A DNA stretch of 64,000 nt from Linanthus parryae (lineage: Eukaryota > Streptophyta > Magnoliopsida > Ericales > Polemoniaceae). Where the stretch lies: NCBI GenBank assembly GCA_023055425.1, contig JALGPY010000009.1, forward strand, positions 32,407,275 through 32,471,274. The letters run 5' to 3'. The notes below the pieces were generated by a model that had not been told where the DNA came from, did not search any database, and saw nothing but the letters and a program-made list of their open reading frames with translations. This document shows positions 9,148-20,367 of this stretch, piece after piece (position 1 is the stretch's first letter; each line of letters opens with the position of its first letter). The position numbers and the translations under genes were made by a program.

Positions 9148-10540
9148 GCAGCTATTGTTTAAGTTAATGCAGTGCTTGCTTTAGGGTGCTTTTTATGGGC
9201 AATCCAAATTAGGGGTTGCTTCTAAACCCTTTGGTATATGAGCTGTCGGGAGAACAATTCTATGCATAGAGCAATTTATTCCATGTTTGCCACAACTGTG
9301 AGTAATTTAAATCCAGTTATAGTAACACACCTTAACTTTAGGGAAGCTAATTATAGTAGTATACAAAGAATCAATATTGTCATTTTAACTTTGGTATTTG
9401 TCGCGAGACTAATAAGCTTTCTCTTTTACTTATAATACCAGTAAATTGTTTACGTATCAAAACAACCCTCTGGCGATGTCTTATGTTGAATATCATTTTG
9501 ATGGTGCATGTGAATGGAGCCAACAAAATGATGTGTATATGTTTGCGTTTTTAGACGTACTAAGTATGTCCCTCAAATAGGTAGTCCCTCGGTCATCACA
9601 TAGAGGTTCTTTTTTCTTTTTTTTTGATTTTTAGGTAACAGCCAGGAGCTCGGTTTAAGAAGGAATCATGTGTACTTCGTATGATGTAGTTTACCATCAC
9701 TTTCTAATTTGTTATTCCTAGGGTAGGATTTACATGTTACGTTGATGGGTGAAAAGTACAACCTGTTTTTCGAAAGTTCTAGAACATCAACATGCTTTTC
9801 ACAGCTTTCAAATGAGGGTGTTATGTTGTATTTTCCCTAATATGCTCAGTGGAGCCTCTTTGTTCTTTGCAGGCTCCTTGTAGGCTCTTACCGTTTTGAA
9901 CTTCTTATCACTCATTTGGTCAGAATCTCACGTAAATTGAGGAATGATGTTAGTTAACTCATTTAAGTTCAGGTGTCTATTCCCTGTTTGTTCATCTTTT
10001 CACAATTGATCTTTTGAGAATTTTCAAAATAGCATTTTCAAGATTTCTAGAAAAATATATCATTTTCAAGTTCAAGTTCCAGTTCTCAACGCTAACGACC
10101 TACTGAAGATACAGGAATACAGCAAATTTGTTTGATTTGATTCGTTCCATCCTAAAAAAGCATTGATGCCATTGCCACGAATTCGCTCTCACTATGTAAA
10201 TAATTATTAACAGCTCGACTTTATATTGCGTCTCCGCGATCTGCTCACATGAAGGTTTCCTCTTATGAATGGCAAAAATGGCCAAAGTGCTGCTCCCTCC
10301 CAGCTTCCCTCCCTCTCATTTTTTTTTGTTGAATTTCAGTTTCGTGTTCTATGGCTCTCTGTTAGAATTCGACTTTGGGAATAAGATTTCAGTGCCTTAG
10401 TTATTTTCCCCTTTCCAGTAGCCAAGATTCAGTAGACACACATAATCTCGAGTTCAATGTATAAAGTGCTAAACGTGGATGTTACAAAGAATGTTGGTGC
10501 ACTGATTTTCAGGGAAAATACTATATTTGTTATAGGGAAT
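9028..10540. other. Host non-coding sequence, possibly intronic
   Basis: AT-rich sequence continues the host DNA interrupted by Copia-2. It holds a 34-base T run but no convincing coding region or element ends. If the upstream leader and donor are real, this may be intron. Confidence 0.4.
9111..9144. repeat. Poly-T tract (34 bases)
   Basis: This is an uninterrupted T homopolymer. I see no adjacent LINE or SINE body to make it a poly-A tail, so it is recorded as a simple repeat. Confidence 0.9.
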
Positions 10541-10667
10541 TGATTCTTACAAAGCAGAAAATGATTCTTACAAAGCCACTAACATTATTTATGCATATAA
10601 TGACCAATGAAATTTCACAAATGATGTAGTGCCTTTATAAGAATCATTTTCTGCTTTGTATGAATCA
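10541..10667. repeat. Inverted-repeat element, MITE-like
   Basis: Two 29-base arms (10541-10569 and 10639-10667) are reverse complements with one mismatch and enclose a 69-base AT-rich core. The size and structure fit a small MITE or foldback. I could not find a clear target duplication. Confidence 0.55.
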
Positions 10668-10802
10668 TTACCCTTGTTAATTCCTTTATGATGTCAAATT
10701 TTAAGTAGGACCGGTAGTAAATCACAACTTCATGGAGACCTGGGCAGCATTGAAAACATTACATGCTTTAGATTTTGTATAGATTTAAGGTTAAGAGAAT
10801 AG

Positions 10803-11216
10803 TACAAAGATAAGTGGGCGAAGTCAAACAACAGAGGAGGATTTCAGTTTCTATTCCTCCATTGTCATCCTCTCGCTGAAGCTCTCGCTCCAAGAGATTT
10901 CTCTCAGATTGTCCATGGCCTTCCCTCGTTCTCTCCCATTCTCACCCACTCTCTACCTGTTGCAGAAGCCATCCAACATAAGTACTTCACAAAAGAAGTC
11001 TATTTCAAAGGATATGGTCATTTTCATGCTGTTGTTACACTTTTGTTGATCCGAAAATGTAAACCAGTGTCATGTTGCTCAATTACCTGTTACGTTACTT
11101 TGTTAAATATGCAGATTGTTATGATGTTCTATTTATTGGGGGTGCAGAAGCCCAGTGAATCAACTACTTTTGTTACTAATTGTTCAGCCTGTATGACTTT
11201 TGTATATGGGGCGTAA
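10803..11216 (+). CDS. Unrecognised open frame of 137 codons, no early ATG
   Basis: The frame is open from just after a TAG at 10800-10802 to TAA at 11214-11216. Its middle part (DFSQIVHGLPSF, then KYFTKEVYFKGYGHFH) has balanced, protein-like composition, whereas the last third looks like translated non-coding DNA. The first in-frame ATG is far downstream, so it could be an exon, a gene remnant or chance. A pyrimidine stretch ending CTCTACCTGTTGCAG (before 10966) is a possible splice acceptor. I do not recognise the family. Confidence 0.25.
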   Translation, partial: YKDKWAKSNNRGGFQFLFLHCHPLAEALAPRDFSQIVHGLPSFSPILTHSLPVAEAIQHKYFTKEVYFKGYGHFHAVVTLLLIRKCKPVSCCSITCYVTLLNMQIVMMFYLLGVQKPSESTTFVTNCSACMTFVYGA

Positions 11217-11458
11217 AACATGGATTATGTTGCGAGTTTATTGTTGGTATTTTTTCGTTATGTATGGAGTATGTTAAAGAGTAGCACTTTTGGGAGATCA
11301 GTCGATGAACAATAGGCGTTATGCAGCTATTTTTTTTTTGTACTATCTTCCTCGGAAAGTGATAACAGTCCCAACGGGACGGGTTATTCCCTAGTAGTCG
11401 ACTAAGGCTTCTCTTATTGTCTCCAACCAGTTCTATGTGCCGTAAAGGTGTCGAGCTT

Positions 11459-11854
11459 TATTGAAAAAGCTTAAGCCAAGATCTACAAATGAAAACTGAG
11501 AACGAAACGGGAGAGAGAACTAAGTTCTCATAACCACTCAACTTGAAGAACACCAAAATGAACTCTCTGATTTTGAATCAAAGCTGAGTTCTTCTCTTAA
11601 CAGAGTAGGAACGTTAGGTACAAGCCACGTAGGCCAACATCATAACGGCTAAAACCGGCTAAAAGAAAAGACGAGAACGACATTGTTCTAATAACATATA
11701 AGATATGATAAATTACAGAACGCCTCTTGACCAAAAACGGCTAAGATTAGAATATCCAAGACGATCGAACGGCTACTGCTGCATACCAGTTCATGTCATC
11801 AATTTGGACTCTATTTCAGTTTAGTCCATGGCTGAGAAAACAAGATGTATAATA
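11459..11854 (-). repeat. Copia-3 3' LTR (396 bp)
   Basis: It begins TATTGAAAAAGC and ends TAATA on the plus strand. It aligns to 30326-30752 with scattered substitutions and an indel of roughly 30 bases (the right copy is longer). The divergence indicates an old insertion. Confidence 0.88.
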
Positions 11855-12474
11855 CGCCCCCCTCAAGTTGGGTGGGAGGGAGAAGAACACCGAACTTGCC
11901 AAGGAGAATAGAGAACTGAGCAGAAGCAAGTGGTTTAGTAAGGAAATCAACTAATTGCAGTGTAGTGTTGAGATGTTTGAGCACAAGTTCACCAGCTTGA
12001 ACTTTGTCTGTAATGAGATGGCATTCCAAGTCAATGTGCTTATTCTTCTCATGCGTAATGGGATTAGCAGCTATTTGAAGAGCAGAAGCACTATCACAGT
12101 AGACCACTGGAGCTGAAGAAAGATGAAAGCCTAGTTCCAAGAGCAAAGATTACAAACCATTTAATCTCACAGGAGATAGCTGATAAACGCATGTATTCTG
12201 CCTCGGCTGAACTTTTGGCAACAATTCTTTGTTTCTTGGATTTCCAACTCACCAAAGAGGTACCAAGAAAGACCAAAAAACCAAATGCGGTCCTTCTAGT
12301 GTCTAAACATCCTCCCCAATCTGATTCTGCATACCCAGTGACATGAAAAGTAGATGCTGAGGGAAAGAGAATGCCCAGAGAAGGTGTACCTTTGAGATAT
12401 CTCAAAATGTGATGCACTGCAGAAATATGATGATCTGTAAGACAAATTGACCTAACTTGTGCACAGCAAAACAT
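11811..12474 (-). pseudogene. Copia-3 RNase H and pol C-terminus
   Basis: RNase H motifs are split over two frames by a frameshift near 12130. They are ESDWGGCLDTRR, SSAEAEYMRLS, then YCDSASALQIAANP and KNKHIDLECH. The C-terminus reads through the purine tract into the LTR and stops at 11811-11813, as in Copia-1. The enzyme would degrade RNA in the RNA-DNA hybrid; this copy is frameshifted. Confidence 0.82.
11855..11864 (-). other. Copia-3 polypurine tract
   Basis: GAGGGGGGCG on the minus strand lies immediately before the 3' LTR start TATTA. Confidence 0.7.
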
Positions 12475-13369
12475 AAATCTGGTTTGGTATTAAACAAATA
12501 TAGTAGTTTTCCAATAAGCTGTCTGTAGTTAGCTGAAGCTTGATCATTGAGAGAAGTGCCTATATGCATACTCAACTTGATAGAAGCAGCCATAGGAGTA
12601 GTAGCCAGTTTGCAATCTAGATAAGCAGAACCAGATAAGATCTCATAAGCAAACTTTTGTTTGCTGAGAAAAATACCAAAAGAACATCTATTAACTTCAA
12701 AACCTAGAAGAATGATAATGCACCAAAATCTTTGAGATTGAAAGAAGAACTTAGAATAGTCTTGAAATGATGCAAAGAAGAAGCATGAGTACCCATCAAC
12801 ACTATGTCATCTACATAGACCAATAAGTAAGTCTTGTTGTTACCATCCAAATGCACAAAGAGAATGTAATCTGATTGACACTGTGCAAAGCCAAGAGATA
12901 AGACTGTTTCAGAAAATTTAAGAAACCCTTGTCTAGAAGCTTGTTTAAGGCCATACAAGGACTTCTGCAATTTGCAAACTGGATTAGGAATAGTTAATTC
13001 AGCTGGAGAAAGTGAAAGACCTTATGGAATAGCCATATAGACCTCTTATGTCAAGACGCCATGCAAGAAAGCATTATTGATGTCTAATTGTAACATTTCC
13101 AAATTATGCACATAAGCCAAACTGATCAGTACTCTTAGAGTGGAGAGCTTAGCCACAGGAGAAAAAGTTTCGAAGTAGTCTACTCCCTTTGTTTGTGTGT
13201 AGCCCTTGGCCACTAACCTAGCTTTGAATTTGTCAAATTCACCATCACTTCTGTACTTGATTCTATAAACCCATTTACAGCCAATCTTTGAATGTCCAGG
13301 GGGTAAAGTGGTCAAAGACCATGTATCATTGTCTATCAAAGCTTGTAATTCATCTTGCGTTGCAGCCAC
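12475..13369 (-). pseudogene. Copia-3 reverse transcriptase, frameshifted
   Basis: The upstream half (13046-13369) carries [33 protein letters not shown] and [11 protein letters not shown]. The downstream half (12704-12970) carries YGLKQASRQGF and the catalytic YVDD in LLVYVDDIVLMG. Stops and frame changes lie between them and again before the RNase H, so the domain is complete in content but unreadable as one protein. Confidence 0.85.
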
Positions 13370-14539
13370 CCACTTCTCATTTTGAACAGCTTGTTTGTAA
13401 GTACTTGGCTCTATTTGACTGCAAAAATTTCCTAAAACAAGTGATGTATGTGTAACATTGGGATCCTAAAGATGATTGCCAAAATCATACACTTCACTGA
13501 GGCTCAGATTGGTAGAAGACTTGTTTGAAAGCACATAATCTTGTAAATAAGTTGGTTGAGACGTCAATCTACCACTTTGTCTAACTGTTGTAGGCACATA
13601 GGAGGGTTGCATGAGCACTTCTCTATATGTAGGTTCTGGGGATGGAGATGGAGATGAAGGAGCCTCAATGACACTAAAATCTTCAATGCAGATAGGTAGA
13701 CAACCACCATCATTCAAAGAATGAGTATCAAGAGAGAGTTCAGCAAAAGAAAGAACTTGTTCATGAAAAATCACGTTTCTTGACACATTGAAACACTGCT
13801 ATTGTAAATTAAACAATCTATAACCCTTTGTTCCATACACATAACCAATAAAAACATACCTAACTGCTCTTGGATCAATCTTAGTTCTTCCTTGTTGCAG
13901 TGTGCTTGCATAACAAAGACACCCAAAAACCCTAAGAGGAGTAATCAGGCAATTTATGATAGAGAGATTGAAAAGTTGATTTACCTTGGAGTTTAGCAAT
14001 AGGGGTTCTGTTAATAAGATAAGCAGCAGTAAGAATACACACACCCCAAAAACTTATTGGCAAACTGCTTTGCAATCTCAAAGACCTAGCCACATTCAAT
14101 AGATGTTGATGCTTTCCCTCCAAAACAGAATTTTGCTGAGGAGTCTCCACACAAGAATGTTCATGAATAATGCCCTTTTCTCCAAAAAATCTCACCATAT
14201 CTTACTCAGGTGCATTGTCACTTCTGAACTTCTTAATAGAAACCTGAAACTGATTCAATACCGATTGATAGAAATCAGGAATAATTCTGTCAACATCACT
14301 TTTATTGTGCATCAAATATAACCAAGTAGTTCTGGTAGAATCTTCAACCAAAGTAAGAAAATATCTATGGCCAGAATGTGTCTTCACTTTATAAGGTCCC
14401 CATGTGTCACAATGAATCAATTCAAAGAGAATATGAGACATGTTACCCTTCGCTCGAAATGGTAGTTTTCTCTGCTTAGCAAGTTGACATATGTCACAAG
14501 GATGAGATTCAATTCTTGTGAGTGGTTTGGGTAACAAAC
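13370..14539 (-). pseudogene. Copia-3 integrase and linker
   Basis: Integrase fragments run from DICQLAKQRKLPF and HCDTWGPYKV (first Asp) at 14202-14549. They continue through FRSDNAPE to HSCVETPQQNSVLEGKHQHL at 13932-14198, then the C-terminal block with [17 protein letters not shown], in several frames. In the PQQNSVLEGK block the expected VVERKHQ core is changed. The serine-rich linker to RT follows. The zinc-finger part is separated from this piece by the Gypsy insertion at 14540. Confidence 0.8.
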
Positions 14540-16174
14540 TGACGCGCAAACTAACGTGCTGTTCGCAAGTATACGAATCTTGTAATACCGGGCGTAATTA
14601 AGCTCGGGTGATCGTTCCCACGAGGACTATTTCGGGTTTTTTCGAGAAATCAGTTTTAACTTCCAGAGTATAAAAGGAGTAGTAGTTTGTGATCGTGATT
14701 AACTATAAACTAAAAATGAGCAAAATAAAACGCAAATATTTTTTGTGACGTTTTCTGAAAATCGTGAGAGTTGTAAATCTAGGGTTTGGAATACTAGGTC
14801 CAGGATCCCCTAGGGTTTCTTCAGAATTATGTTCTTCGGTTTGATATGAAAACACTCAGCAGTTTTAATTATCCGTGCCACGTACCGATTGTGCAGTAAC
14901 CTTTCAGATTCCACACGCTGTCACGATCCTGCACACTTTCGGGTTCCTGTTAAGCTGCCTAAGTCTGCAGTCTCGTTCGAAGTCTGCTAGGGTTTCTAAC
15001 CTGTCCTGATGGCCCGGGTCAGATTCTCTAACAGTTGGTCTATACGTTTTGGCTAGCCCTATCTCCCTTTCTCTGGTCGGTCTATCAGGGTAAGGTACTA
15101 AATCCTGTCTTTTCTTCCTAACCCTAACCTGACGTTTTCACCTACAGGCTCGGGTCTATAGCAATTCTGGTTCGCGACTCCGATCATGCATAAAAAGATA
15201 TAATCAAAGACAGAATAACTGATAATACTACTGAATTAAGATAACGTAATCATGAATTCATACTCAAACTGCAGAAATAATGTCTGAAAACGAAACCCTA
15301 GGTTCACCGAGAACCTAGGTAAAAGGTTTAGCTACTAAACGACATAACTAATTAACAAAGTTTCTGAATTTAAAAGAGAGATTAAGATCAAACTAAGTCT
15401 TCGGATCTGGATGAGTGCTTCAGTGCTCTCCCGGGATGCTCAGACTTGTCCTTGGATGAATTGTCTTGTGTGTTGTGTCTTCAAAACGAGTCTAGACGAG
15501 TCTTTTTATAGTGCTGGCGAAGTTTCTGGAACTTGTCATTATTTACGAAACTGCCACTGCCCGAAACCGCCTCAGTTTTTGTGCTGTCTGCGTATAATAC
15601 GCAGCCTGCTGCGTATAATACGCAGACAGGGTCTTCTCCTGTGCTGTTTTCTTCACTTTGTGCTTGCTGTCTGCGTATAATACGCAGGCCCTGCGTATAA
15701 TACGCAGACAGGGACCTTCCTGTGCCTCCATCTTCTTCATTCTGCGTATTTTCTGCGTATTTTCTCCCCCTGGCTGCGTATAATACGCAGGGGGCTGCGT
15801 ATAATACACAGACAGGGGAGAAAACTGTCCAAAATCACCTCTCCCTCCTTGCTGCCTGCGTATTTTACGCAGGGTCTGCGTATTATACGCAGACAGCAAG
15901 GCAGGATGCTCTTTTCTGCCTCTGTTTGCCTCCTGCTGCATTCCCGATCCATTCCTGCTGCATTCCCGGGCCCTGATCCTGCATAGACAACATGAACACA
16001 CCCGCGATCATATCCAATAAAAGTACGGAAAATGCAGAAATTTACAAAGAGCAAATAATTGTCTCGTTCCTAAAACCGAGGCTTTCCGAGGGTGAAAATT
16101 GGCTAAAACGTGAGTTTTCCGGCACAAATGCACAAAAACCGAGCTATAAGATAACCCCTATTTGGGCGTTATCA
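14540..16174 (-). repeat. Gypsy 3' LTR (1635 bp)
   Basis: It starts TGACGCGC and ends GTTATCA on the plus strand (TG..CA). It has the same length as 26840-28474. It contains four nested palindromes between 15584 and 15897. Confidence 0.95.
15584..15897. repeat. Nested-palindrome cluster in the Gypsy 3' LTR
   Basis: Four units of CTGCGTATAATACGCAG or variants (with TATTTTA or TATTATA centres) occur in closely spaced pairs. Each pair is bounded by CTGTC on the left and GACAG on the right, so a whole pair is also self-complementary. A degenerate unit (CTGCGTATTTTCTGCGTATTTTC) lies at about 15741. Confidence 0.9.
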
Positions 16175-16186
16175 AATACCCCCGCA
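16175..16186 (-). other. Gypsy polypurine tract
   Basis: On the minus strand GTGCGGGGGTATT directly precedes the LTR start TGATAACG. This is the typical plus-strand primer arrangement in Tat/Athila elements. Confidence 0.8.
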
Positions 16187-16192
16187 CTAAAT

Positions 16193-16211
16193 ATTGCTCG
16201 TCCCGAGCAAT
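16193..16211. other. Perfect hairpin beside the polypurine tract
   Basis: ATTGCTCG and CGAGCAAT form 8-base perfect arms around a 3-base loop, a few bases upstream (minus sense) of the purine tract. Similar GGGACGAGCAA blocks precede the purine tract in other plant Tat/Athila elements as I recall, so it may be a conserved RNA structure. Confidence 0.65.
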
Positions 16212-17939
16212 CCCCTTGCATACCAACCTGCTTGCATACCTCTCGATTTTTGCAAAACCGACCCTGTCGTGCATACACTACCTTTGCATACTCCCTGCAA
16301 TTGCATACTCTTTCAACCTGAACCGTATAACCAGACGACTCGATAGAAAGACTAACTCAGATAGAATATACACAGACTCAATGTACTAAACAGTTTATTT
16401 TTGGTGAGATTGGGCAATCTCAAAAACATAACCGAGTGTCCTCAAAATCTCACCCTTTTTCCAGAAAATACTTCACTGTAATCGATCGGTAAGTCTGAAC
16501 AGATTTCTTTGGTGGAATTAAGCACTGGACCCGAGTACTGTTACTTTTGCTATCAACCTGAGCGAATCCCTAATTAACCGACCATCCGAGCTATTTCCGA
16601 ATCAAGGTTCTAAATCTAACAGGTAGGATATATATGTGTAAAGGTACGGCATGATCCAGTCGTTATGACATTCTCACAATTTCCCCAGACTCACACCCCT
16701 CACCGAGTTCCCGAAAAACTTTCCGAAACACCTAAGTCTCTGCCATATCAATCTTCCTGTCCCCCGGTGTGTCTTCGCCGTTCTCGCGGCCACAAATGTG
16801 AAGCGGTGTAACTGTCTCGAAAATTGTGCTACTCACTCAGCTTTTTGACTCAATAACATAAACAACATAAATAACTGAAAACTGCAAAACTAGATCATTT
16901 TCTTTTTTGTTCTTTCTTTTTTTTCTTTTCTTCTTCTTTTTTTTATATATTTTTTCTGATTTTTTTTTTCATAATAAGACTCTATATACACATAAATACA
17001 CGAATAACAATAAATAAACTGACTAAAGCTGAGTGAGTAAAAATAAAATATCGTCGTGGGGTATGAAAGATGTCCTCATATGAAATACCCCCACACTAAT
17101 CCTGAAGCGCCGATCCTGTAGTCGAAATAATACTGTGCAGTCCCACCGAACCTCCTCATCACCAAAGATGTAGAAAAACGGCACAACCACCAATTAACCT
17201 CACAACCCCCCGGACCCCATTGTGTGCGAAAAGATGCTCGCACGCGACTAACTCCACCTGTGGTCACTATGTAATGCAGTGATCCACCTCCGCAAATTAA
17301 TGCACTGTCGCCTCTCACTCACCCTGTCCTTCCCTCGAAAAATGTGTCAAAGTCAAAACTGTCCAAAACTGATATACCATGAAGTGCTCCATCTAAAACC
17401 CTCCCCAACTCACTCCCTCCGTCATAACTCGTAGAATAGCCAACTAACGACTGATGAGGTCTCAAAGAAGGCTTCCTAGGCTATAGTGGCTAAGAATAAA
17501 AGGGGTAAATGGCTTCAAACGGGTTTACTAGTTGGACCTAGGGGTAAGAAACAGGACGTGAGGTCCCTTGATAGCCAGTCACTCCACCGAAAGATGCGAT
17601 GACCGTGACGGCGCCCGTGGGCGGGTTGTCGGCTACCTAGATGACGGCGGTGTGGCAACTAGTCGGATCCTTTGCTCAGGTGATAACTACTTGCGGTTTC
17701 CAAGGGTCACTGGCTCTCACCTATCTACTATACCTCGGTGCAAGCTTTCTTTTCTGTCAAAGGGTTTTAACCTCGATTTCTTCCCAGTTTCTGTTATCTT
17801 GATTGCCCTCTCTCCAATTTTCTGATTTTTTAATTTTTTTGGATTTTCTGAAAATTTTCTGTTTTTTTTTTTTTAGATATACACAATGCAAGGTCAGAAT
17901 GGTGTGGTGGGTTGACTCAAATAAAGAAAATATGCTGAC
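16212..17939. other. Gypsy 3' spacer between third ORF and purine tract
   Basis: This is non-coding element sequence with several TTGCATAC copies just after the hairpin and long T-rich runs near 16900-16970 and 17820-17875. A second purine-tract-like block lies at 17087-17099. I see no credible coding frame. Confidence 0.6.
17087..17099 (-). other. Internal copy of the polypurine-tract motif
   Basis: TAGTGTGGGGGTA on the minus strand closely matches the authentic tract TAGTGCGGGGGTA (16177-16189). A similar TAGTGTGGGGGT lies at 18016-18027. These could act as extra plus-strand primers. Confidence 0.5.
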
Positions 17940-19739
17940 TCAAAAAAAAAATAAAATAAAAACTACAAATAAATATGAAAAAACGTGCAGACCGGGTAAT
18001 GCAGACACGACTCCCACCCCCACACTAAGAGGTGGCATGCCCTCATGGCACTGACTCGTCTGGACTATACGGCGGGTCTGAACCGGCCTCGGACGAACCG
18101 GACATGGTGCTGGGTGAGCTGCTGGTCTGCCTGAATCTGAACTACTCGACTGTCGTGGGTGCGAGCTCGACGACTGGCGGGACCGTGAGCTCGATGACTG
18201 TCTGGACTGTGTCCGGGATCCTGACCGACTGCTAGGTGGGTGTGGAACCGGCTCTGTGGCATGCTCACTCGAGCTCGCCTCGTCCGACCAGCTGGTAGTG
18301 TAGTCACTGGAATAGGAGGGAGGGAAAATGATAGGCAATGGCACCTCTCGGCCCTCATGGCGGGATGCCTCTCGCTGCTCCTCTCGGAGTGCAGTAATCG
18401 CATCGCCATGGTCTTTGGCTATCTTCTTCGTGGTCTTCTTGAGGTGCTTTAGGTATCGGAAAACTTTCCCTAACTTGTTAAGCACCTTCCCACCTAAAGA
18501 CGCCTGACCAGCACGGCATCCCTCAAGTCCCTCCTCAACTCGGGCCAACCTACGGTTCATGACCGAAAGTGGTGGTGGACCGGTCGTACCTCTCGTACTA
18601 GGTCTAGCTCTCTGACTCTGTCCGGCTCTCTAGCTCGGCTCCCCGTGGTCATGGGTGGACTGAGAACGCCTAAGTGTAGACGCTCCCGTCCCCCGAGTAG
18701 GTCTGTCCTGGGTCGATCGCCTCCTAGGGGCAGGGGCAGGGGCAGGCTCGTCCTCCTCCATAGGGTCTGCATCAAGGTCGATGACTGGGTCATTCGGTCC
18801 CGGACCTCCCCCTCTAATCTTCCTATAGGCCTTAAGAAGAGGAGGTGTCCAGTCACCCTCGAGCTCGGAGAGAGGAATCTGATAAATACGAGCCAGTTGG
18901 ATAATCAGGTTGCTATACCCGAGTCCCTTCCGGCTCGCTGCGGCATTCCTCTCCTAAATATAAGCCCAAATGAGCTGGGCTATATCAATCCGTCTCCTCA
19001 TCATCAGACAGTACACTATCAGGGTCGACTCATTCTCTAGGTAGGTAAAGTGTTGGATCCCCACAATGCGGTTCACCACCCAGTCAGCCCACCACTTGGC
19101 AGGTTTGCACAAAAACCCCGAGTGCAGTTTCAGCCCCACGTTTCCTTCCTCCTCAAAGTGGGCCCCCGCGTTTCCACCTGTCAGAACCCTCAAAATTTCC
19201 CCAGCTGAAGGAGGGTCACTCACAGCTAACTGGTATGCACACGGCTCTTGGGATGGTGGAATCCCGTAAGCCTGCCTAATAGAGTCGGGGGTCAGCAAGA
19301 TATAGTCACGACGGCAATAGATCCACCGCACATCAGTGTTCTCGGCATCGCCAGCATGCTTAAGGTTGCAAAAGAACTCCCTAGTCAGCCTAGAACTCGA
19401 CGTACCCTCAAACCCAGCTAGTGAAGTGCCAAAAATGTCTGCTCGACTGGCAAAATTCACCATCTGGATCGGCATCCTATCATCGTCTACCTCGAAACGG
19501 TGGTCCTTAGCCAACCTATAGTTCGGCTTTTTACCGGTCAGATAATAGTTATGGGCATGGTGGGTCACGAACTGGTAACTGTCAAAGTTATGCGGTGTGA
19601 TGTCGCTGACAGGGATATCAATCGGCTCATGCCGACGGTTCGGGTCAATGACAGGTTTGACTAAAGCCATGATAAATATGCAAAACGAGCAGAAACAGAA
19701 TTCTAGAGTACGTGCGCGTGAAATAGTGCGTCTCAGCAA
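17940..19739 (-). pseudogene. Envelope-position third ORF of the Gypsy element, two TAG stops
   Basis: A single frame of 600 codons runs from 19739 to the TGA at 17940-17942, interrupted by TAG at 18954-18956 and 18630-18632. The first 261 residues resemble the plant transposon protein domain found in the envelope position of Athila elements (FASRADIF, RLTREFFCNL, DYILLTPDSIRQAYGIP). After the first TAG comes a basic, proline-rich part, then a coiled-coil-like segment (RRLARVEEGLEG). Ser/Arg-rich repeats (SRQSSSSRSRQSSSS) follow, and the C-terminus is hydrophobic (FSYLFVVFILFFF), possibly a membrane anchor. It lies downstream of pol. Function is unknown; an Env role is only positional. Confidence 0.7.
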
Positions 19740-20367
19740 ATAAGCCCCCTAAAATCTACCAGAGGTCCACACGGCACAGAAATCGAGAAAAATTTCAGAA
19801 ATAATGACCCGGCTACGGGTCGTGCTTAAAACTGAAAAATTAAAGAGAGAGTATAAATTTGGACCTTCCCACAACGGGGGTGAAGTGCAGAATCCGACAA
19901 GGTTGTTGCCGGAAAACCGCCGGTAAAGCCGCCGGAAAAGCCGCCGGAAAAGTCAACTTCGCCGGAATGAAATTCCGAGCACACCCACGCGTAGCTTTCT
20001 TTCTCCTCTTCAACGTTCCCTTCTGTGAAGTTTTCCGGTTTGGCTTCAAACTCAACAAATCTGGGATTTTTCCTCAAGAACACCCTTCACTTTCCTTCCA
20101 CCCCCACACTCGCTCGGTTGGAATTTCTGAAAACCGAGAGTAGTTCCGTGCTCCTTGCGACGAGGGGATTCCAAAAATGCCTTCAATTTTTGATTCCGAG
20201 CACTTTTGAAAAATTGGTGTGTTGGTGCTAGAGAGGAATGGAGGTAGAGAGAGAAAGCTTGAAGGCCAAAAATGGCTTCAAGTGGCCGGACCCCCCCCCT
20301 TATAAACCCTAGGTGTCAAAATGACGAAAATGCCCCTGGCTTAAAATGGTCAAAAACTGCTTATTTT
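19740..20367. other. Gypsy spacer upstream of the palindrome array
   Basis: Element sequence lies between the third ORF and the palindromes. It includes GCCGCCGG repeats near 19917-19950 and a possible splice or promoter region for the third ORF, which I cannot resolve. No gene is recognised. Confidence 0.5.

Noticed and set aside
10915..11049. 44-codon ATG frame (MAFPRSLPFSPTLYLLQ...)
   Set aside because: It overlaps a longer open frame in another phase and a likely splice acceptor, and nothing supports translation.
15411..16001. Open frames over the LTR palindromes, rich in AYYTQ/RIIR repeats
   Set aside because: They are translations of the palindromic repeats on both strands and lie in an LTR. 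No protein family is recognisable.
17940..19739. A true retroviral envelope gene
   Set aside because: Apart from its position and a hydrophobic tail I see no signal peptide, surface/transmembrane cleavage site or fusion peptide. The N-terminal domain is of the plant transposon type.
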